From Carnobacterium_A sp036639135 (GTDB taxonomy: Bacteria; Bacillota; Bacilli; Lactobacillales; Carnobacteriaceae): 8,716 bases of DNA. A program made the translations under genes and the position numbers. The notes beneath the pieces are model-generated. The model did no database searches and was not told the origin of the DNA. It saw only the letters and a list, made by a program, of their open reading frames with translations. Shown here piece by piece: positions 6,077-8,716 of the stretch (positions are counted from its first letter, which is position 1; each line of letters starts with the position of its first letter). The stretch is from positions 1-8,716 of the forward strand of contig JAVWJE010000080.1 in assembly GCA_036639135.1 (NCBI GenBank). Direction: 5' to 3'.

Positions 6077-6257
6077 AAAAAAATAAGCCTAGAAATAATC
6101 GTCTAATTTGAGTTGTTTCACAAGAAATATTCGAGGTTGGCATCTAACGGATTTTTTTGTTGGATTTTTTGCTGATTGTGTTTCTACTCGTTTCTTTAAA
6201 GCGCACACTAGCAAATTTTTGGACAAGCAATAAGACTAGAACTCTTGTCCTAGCCTC
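6077..6257 (-). repeat. Possible structured intergenic element after ispE
   Basis: This stretch of about 180 bases has no gene. On the minus strand it begins with GAGGCTAGGACAAG (6244-6257) and ends with CTAGGCTT (6085-6092) followed by TATTTTTTT. The outer arms GAGGCTAG and CTAGGCTT pair except for one G-G mismatch and one G-T. Inside, GGACAAG (minus strand 6244-6250) is repeated inverted as CTTGTCC (minus strand 6221-6227). A further 7-bp arm pair is at 6142-6148 and 6159-6165. The GAGGCTAGGACAA end resembles the GAGGCTGGGACAA end of dispersed terminator-like repeats I recall from Gram-positive cocci. It may serve as the ispE terminator. Element status cannot be proved from one copy. Confidence 0.35.
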
Positions 6258-6270
6258 AAATTATTATTTT

Positions 6271-7128
6271 TTATTTTAATGTTCTCACTAGATAAACTTC
6301 GTTACAAAAACCTTTCAAGCCATTATAAACTCTTTGAGCTCTAGAGTATTTGCGACAAAGAGCAAAAATTGTCGGACCACTGCCACTCATCAAAGCAGCA
6401 TCTGCTCCAAACGATATCATTTTTTCTTTAACTTTTTCAATCGATGGTTGACGAATAATCGATGTTTCTTCCAATGAGTTGCCTACTAAATTTATCATAC
6501 TCGTATAATTTTGCTCTCTAATGGCGGTTATCATTGAGTGAGTGTCAGGATGTTCGAGTGTATCATAAGACAATGCATTAAAAACCGTTCCCGTTGAAAT
6601 GCCTTTTTTAGGCTTAACTAGAACAACCCAACACTGAGGAACAGCATTTAACTGTTCTATTTTTTCACCTCGTCCAGTTGCGAAAGCTGTACCACCATAA
6701 ATACAATAAGGCACATCAGATCCTACTTCTGCGCCCAGTACAGCTAGTTCATCCAAGGATAAACCTAAACTCCACAACTTGTTCAAACCTCTCAAGGTTG
6801 CTGCTGCATCACTGCTTCCGCCACCTAATCCTGCAGCAATCGGGATATTTTTTTTAATCATCATCTCCACGCCTAGTTGAATATTAAATCTTTCCTTTAT
6901 CAACATTGCTGCTTTGTATGCATGATTTCTTTGATCAAGAGGTAAAAAACCATTATTAGATTGAATAATAACCTTATCTTCTTTAAGTGATTTTAATATT
7001 ACATAATCTGCTAGATCAACAGAAGTCATGACCATCTCTAATTCATGGTAACCATCTTCGCGTTTGTGTAGAACGTCTAAGGTTAAATTAATTTTTGCAG
7101 GAGCTTTCTCTATTACTTCCGTATTCAT
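6271..7128 (-). CDS. ispE: 4-diphosphocytidyl-2-C-methyl-D-erythritol kinase
   Basis: GHMP-family kinase that phosphorylates CDP-methylerythritol with ATP in the MEP route to isoprenoid precursors. The 285-aa length is typical. It carries KAPAKINLTLDVL (8-20) with the catalytic Lys12 position, REDGYHELEMVM (23-34), the glycine-rich ATP loop PIAAGLGGGSSDAA (96-109), GSDVPYCIYGGTA (136-148) with catalytic Asp138, and the third GHMP motif MSGSGPTIFA (247-256). The ATG (7126-7128) is five bases from AAAGGAGGT (7134-7142). It has its own promoter and is separated from veg by a terminator. All catalytic residues are intact. Lactic acid bacteria usually make isoprenoids by the mevalonate pathway, so the gene may be a lone MEP enzyme here; that cannot be decided from this window. 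Confidence 0.96.
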   Translation of the reverse strand: MNTEVIEKAPAKINLTLDVLHKREDGYHELEMVMTSVDLADYVILKSLKEDKVIIQSNNGFLPLDQRNHAYKAAMLIKERFNIQLGVEMMIKKNIPIAAGLGGGSSDAAATLRGLNKLWSLGLSLDELAVLGAEVGSDVPYCIYGGTAFATGRGEKIEQLNAVPQCWVVLVKPKKGISTGTVFNALSYDTLEHPDTHSMITAIREQNYTSMINLVGNSLEETSIIRQPSIEKVKEKMISFGADAALMSGSGPTIFALCRKYSRAQRVYNGLKGFCNEVYLVRTLK

Positions 7129-7172
7129 TATTTACCTCCTTTCATTTTTAAAAAGTCTTTTGTCTGTTAAAC

Positions 7173-7200
7173 ATACTAGCTTAAAAAGAATGATTTGCAA
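7173..7200 (-). promoter_or_regulatory. Possible sigma-A promoter of ispE
   Basis: The minus strand has TTGCAA (7195-7200), 16 bases, then TAGTAT (7173-7178), about 45 bases before the ispE start. T-rich tracts lie just upstream of the -35. Both elements are 4/6 matches. The strong terminator after veg makes a separate ispE promoter likely. Confidence 0.5.
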
Positions 7201-7272
7201 ATAAAAAATGAACAAATTTAACGGAATTATTAAAATAATCTTTTTTCATTAAAAAAAAATACATTTTTTTGC

Positions 7273-7302
7273 AAAAAAAAACGAGCTTTTTTTTCAGCTC
7301 GT
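7273..7302 (-). terminator. Rho-independent terminator of veg
   Basis: On the minus strand ACGAGCT (7296-7302) pairs perfectly with AGCTCGT (7281-7287) around an A-rich loop of eight bases, followed by at least eight T (7273-7280). It begins ten bases past the veg stop. Confidence 0.92.
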
Positions 7303-7312
7303 GGTCTTACGA

Positions 7313-7570
7313 TTAAGCATATTGTAGACTTTCTTCATCTAGAAATTGGACTTCTACTGATTGGGTCAAAACATCTGTATAACTATAAGAAACACGTTCA
7401 AAAGCATTTTCATCTTGGTCTAATTCCACAACAAAAACAGAAGGATATGTTTCCGTCAAAACACCTTTTCGCTCTGTTTTTCTTTTGCGACCGACTTGTG
7501 CAGTCAACATAATTTTTTCACCTAACTTGAGATCCAGTTTTTCTTTGATACTAGCTAATGTAATTGGCAT
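7313..7570 (-). CDS. veg: Veg family protein
   Basis: A small cytosolic protein of 85 aa, the size of Bacillus Veg. The central block is the family hallmark: GRKRKTERKGVLTETYPSVF is followed by a segment containing LDQDENAFERVSYSYTDVL, nearly identical to Bacillus Veg. The fold is thought to be SH3-like. In Bacillus subtilis Veg has been reported to affect biofilm gene expression through SinR; a role here is unknown. I chose the ATG at 7568-7570 (MPITLASIKEKLD) because GAGGTG lies six bases upstream and this N-terminus aligns with Bacillus MAKTLSDIKRSLD. An ATG six codons earlier (7586-7588) has no Shine-Dalgarno. The gene stands alone between rsmA and ispE, with two tandem promoters and a strong terminator, suggesting high expression. 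Confidence 0.95.
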   Translation of the reverse strand: MPITLASIKEKLDLKLGEKIMLTAQVGRKRKTERKGVLTETYPSVFVVELDQDENAFERVSYSYTDVLTQSVEVQFLDEESLQYA

Positions 7571-7576
7571 CAGTTT

Positions 7577-7582
7577 CACCTC
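7577..7582 (-). promoter_or_regulatory. Ribosome binding site setting the veg start
   Basis: GAGGTG on the minus strand, six bases before the ATG at 7570. It lies downstream of the alternative upstream ATG at 7588 and so argues against that one. Confidence 0.7.
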
Positions 7583-7597
7583 ACTCATCTAGTGAGT

Positions 7598-7626
7598 AGT
7601 ATAACATACTTAGACAAATTTCACAA
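7598..7626 (-). promoter_or_regulatory. veg promoter P2 (proximal)
   Basis: The minus strand reads TTGTGA (7621-7626), 17 bases, then TATACT (7598-7603). The -10 is 5/6 and the -35 is 4/6. Initiation near 7591 gives a leader of about 20 bases that holds little more than the ribosome binding site. Confidence 0.6.
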
Positions 7627-7654
7627 GTATATCATAAATGAAAGAAGCAATCAA
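7626..7654 (-). promoter_or_regulatory. veg promoter P1 (distal)
   Basis: The minus strand reads TTGATT (7649-7654), 17 bases, then TATACT (7626-7631), preceded by an A-rich stretch that could act as an UP element. It is the better of the two veg promoters. The -35 of P2 begins on the last base of its -10. Confidence 0.75.
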
Positions 7655-7679
7655 CTATTTATTTTCTAATAAAGCAATT

Positions 7680-7711
7680 GCCAAAACCCCTTTATAATAT
7701 AGAGTTTTGAC
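7680..7711 (-). terminator. Hairpin after rsmA, possible weak terminator
   Basis: On the minus strand GTCAAAACTC (7702-7711) can pair over ten bases, two of them G-U, with GGGTTTTGGC (7680-7689) around a 12-base loop. It lies 25 bases past the rsmA stop. No proper T tract follows (AATTGCTTTATT), so termination may be partial, or it may protect the rsmA 3' end. Confidence 0.35.
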
Positions 7712-7735
7712 AAGCTATCTTATTAAAATTTCATT

Positions 7736-8623
7736 TTATTTTAATAATTTCAAGTAAATACCATCTGCTAATTTTCCGAATTCTGTTAAACTTAGTGTTT
7801 CACCTCGACGTTTCGGATCTATTTCAGCATAGTCTAATGCTTCAATTAACTTTTCTTTTACTAAGTCATTTTTACCATATCTAGCTATTAGGTTGTTCCA
7901 TAATGTTTTTCTTCTTTGAACAAATGCGGCTCTTGTCACTTCAAAAAACACTTTTTCATCTATTACTTCAACAGCAGGTGTTTCTCTACGAGTTAATTTA
8001 ATAATCGCTGAATCAACATTGGGTTGCGGTACAAATACTGTCTTAGGTACAATAAAAGATATTTCTGCATCCATATAGTATTGAACAGCAATGGATAACG
8101 AACCATATGCTTTACTGCCAGGCGTTGACGTAACACGTTCTGCAACTTCTTTTTGCATCATAATAACTAACGCATCAATTCTAATAGCTGACTCTAGAAA
8201 GTACATAATAATAGGCGTTGTAATGTAATAAGGCAAGTTTGCTACGACCATTAAAGGTTCAGCTAAATCAACTTTTCCTGATAATATTTCCTTTAAGTTT
8301 GCTTGTAAAACATCTTTATGGATAATAGTCACATTATCATAAGGGCTTAACGTATCATCTAACACGGGTAGAAGACGATCATCAATTTCAAAAGCAATCA
8401 CTTCTTTGCTCGCTCTTGCCAAGTGTTCTGTTAAGGCTCCTATTCCAGGTCCTACCTCGACAACGTTGGTTTGCTTATTTAATCCAGCAGTATGAACAAT
8501 ATTCGTTAGAATATTTGAATCAATAATGAAGTTTTGTCCCAAACTTTTTTTCAATGAAAATCCATGTTTTTTTAGTATTTCTTTCGTTCTAATGGGCGTT
8601 GCAATATCTTTATTAGTTGTCAT
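7736..8623 (-). CDS. rsmA: 16S rRNA (adenine1518-N6/adenine1519-N6)-dimethyltransferase
   Basis: Also known as KsgA. It dimethylates two adjacent adenosines in the 3'-terminal hairpin of 16S rRNA using S-adenosylmethionine, late in small-subunit assembly; its loss gives kasugamycin resistance. The 295-aa length is typical. Visible are KKSLGQNFIIDSNIL (25-39), the SAM loop EVGPGIGALTEHL (56-68), the acidic AFEIDDRL (77-84), the catalytic NLPYYITTPI (129-138), MQKEVAERV (156-164), PQPNVDSAIIKL (199-210) and FVQRRKTLWNN (234-244). I chose the ATG at 8621-8623 because GGAGG (8630-8634) is six bases upstream and the N-terminus fits the family. The open frame continues 30 codons further up, but that part lies over rnmV in another frame. 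It overlaps rnmV by 11 bases, indicating coupled translation. Confidence 0.98.
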   Translation of the reverse strand: MTTNKDIATPIRTKEILKKHGFSLKKSLGQNFIIDSNILTNIVHTAGLNKQTNVVEVGPGIGALTEHLARASKEVIAFEIDDRLLPVLDDTLSPYDNVTIIHKDVLQANLKEILSGKVDLAEPLMVVANLPYYITTPIIMYFLESAIRIDALVIMMQKEVAERVTSTPGSKAYGSLSIAVQYYMDAEISFIVPKTVFVPQPNVDSAIIKLTRRETPAVEVIDEKVFFEVTRAAFVQRRKTLWNNLIARYGKNDLVKEKLIEALDYAEIDPKRRGETLSLTEFGKLADGIYLKLLK

Positions 8624-8716
8624 TTTCTTCCTCCAAAATCTGTTGCATAGCTTGAATAACTTCGTCTGGTGAGATTTGAAACATTTGCAATCTTTTTTGA
8701 AGTTGCTTTCCATTAG
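8613..8716 (-). CDS. rnmV: Ribonuclease M5, C-terminal end (partial)
   Basis: Ribonuclease M5 matures 5S rRNA from its precursor in Firmicutes. Only the last 33 codons are inside the window; the gene runs off the right edge. The visible tail starts NGKQLQKRLQMFQISPDE and continues with VIQAMQQILEEENDN before a TAA at 8613-8615. This resembles the usual RNase M5 end, with its NGKQ-x3-RL-x-MF-x-I block and a glutamate-rich finish. The assignment also rests on position: rnmV precedes rsmA in most Firmicutes. The stop overlaps the rsmA start by 11 bases, and the rsmA Shine-Dalgarno lies within the codons for LEEE. The catalytic Toprim domain is outside the window. Confidence 0.85.
   Translation of the reverse strand, partial: NGKQLQKRLQMFQISPDEVIQAMQQILEEENDN

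Noticed and set aside
7264..7279. Perfect T7-GC-A7 palindrome beside the veg terminator
   Set aside because: It is formed by the terminator T tract and an adjacent homopolymer run in AT-rich DNA. There is no loop for a hairpin and no known operator matches.
7583..7597. Small hairpin (ACTCA-CTAGA-TGAGT) at the 5' end of the veg leader
   Set aside because: The five-base stem is weak and the predicted P2 start (about 7591) falls within it, so at most the P1 transcript could form it.
8624..8713. N-terminal extension of rsmA by 30 codons
   Set aside because: The ATG at 8713 has no ribosome binding site in the window, the extension does not resemble RsmA, and the same DNA encodes the RNase M5 tail in another frame.

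Overview
The window reads as chromosomal housekeeping DNA of a low-GC Gram-positive bacterium, most likely a lactic acid bacterium of the Carnobacteriaceae/Enterococcaceae type. The reasons are AT-rich intergenic DNA, strong AGGAGG ribosome binding sites, TTG starts, rho-independent terminators with long T tracts, and a gene order that matches the Firmicutes rnmV-rsmA-veg-ispE-purR-glmU-prs backbone. The spore genes found in this stretch of Bacillus (yabG, sspF, spoVG) are absent, which fits a non-sporulating relative. The genus is an inference. Nearly everything is on the minus strand, so transcription runs from high to low coordinates.

Layout from right to left along transcription. The 3' end of rnmV (ribonuclease M5) overlaps rsmA (16S rRNA dimethyladenosine methyltransferase). 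Next is veg, a small protein gene behind two tandem sigma-A promoters and followed by a clear terminator. ispE (4-diphosphocytidyl-2-C-methyl-D-erythritol kinase) has its own promoter. After it lies a gap of about 360 bases holding a possible structured or repeated element and a near-perfect Zur operator, which heads the zinc uptake genes adcC-adcB (ATPase and permease, overlapping by 55 bases). A terminator separates these from purR, whose upstream region carries a good PurBox. purR meets a plus-strand cupin gene (Cupin_5/DUF985) tail to tail at a bidirectional terminator. The cupin gene is divergent from glmU (bifunctional UDP-GlcNAc synthesis), and prs (PRPP synthetase) ends at the left edge.

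The genes fall into a few themes: ribosome maturation (rnmV, rsmA), nucleotide supply and its control (prs makes PRPP, the effector sensed by PurR), cell-wall precursor synthesis (glmU), isoprenoid metabolism (ispE) and zinc acquisition (adcCB, probably Zur-controlled). All coding regions are intact with their key residues present. I saw no mobile element, CRISPR array, phage gene, tRNA or rRNA, and no convincing undescribed system. The points most worth a second look are the element at 6077-6257, ispE in a group that normally uses the mevalonate pathway, the PurBox and Zur box, and the cupin gene standing where Bacillus has ridA-spoVG.
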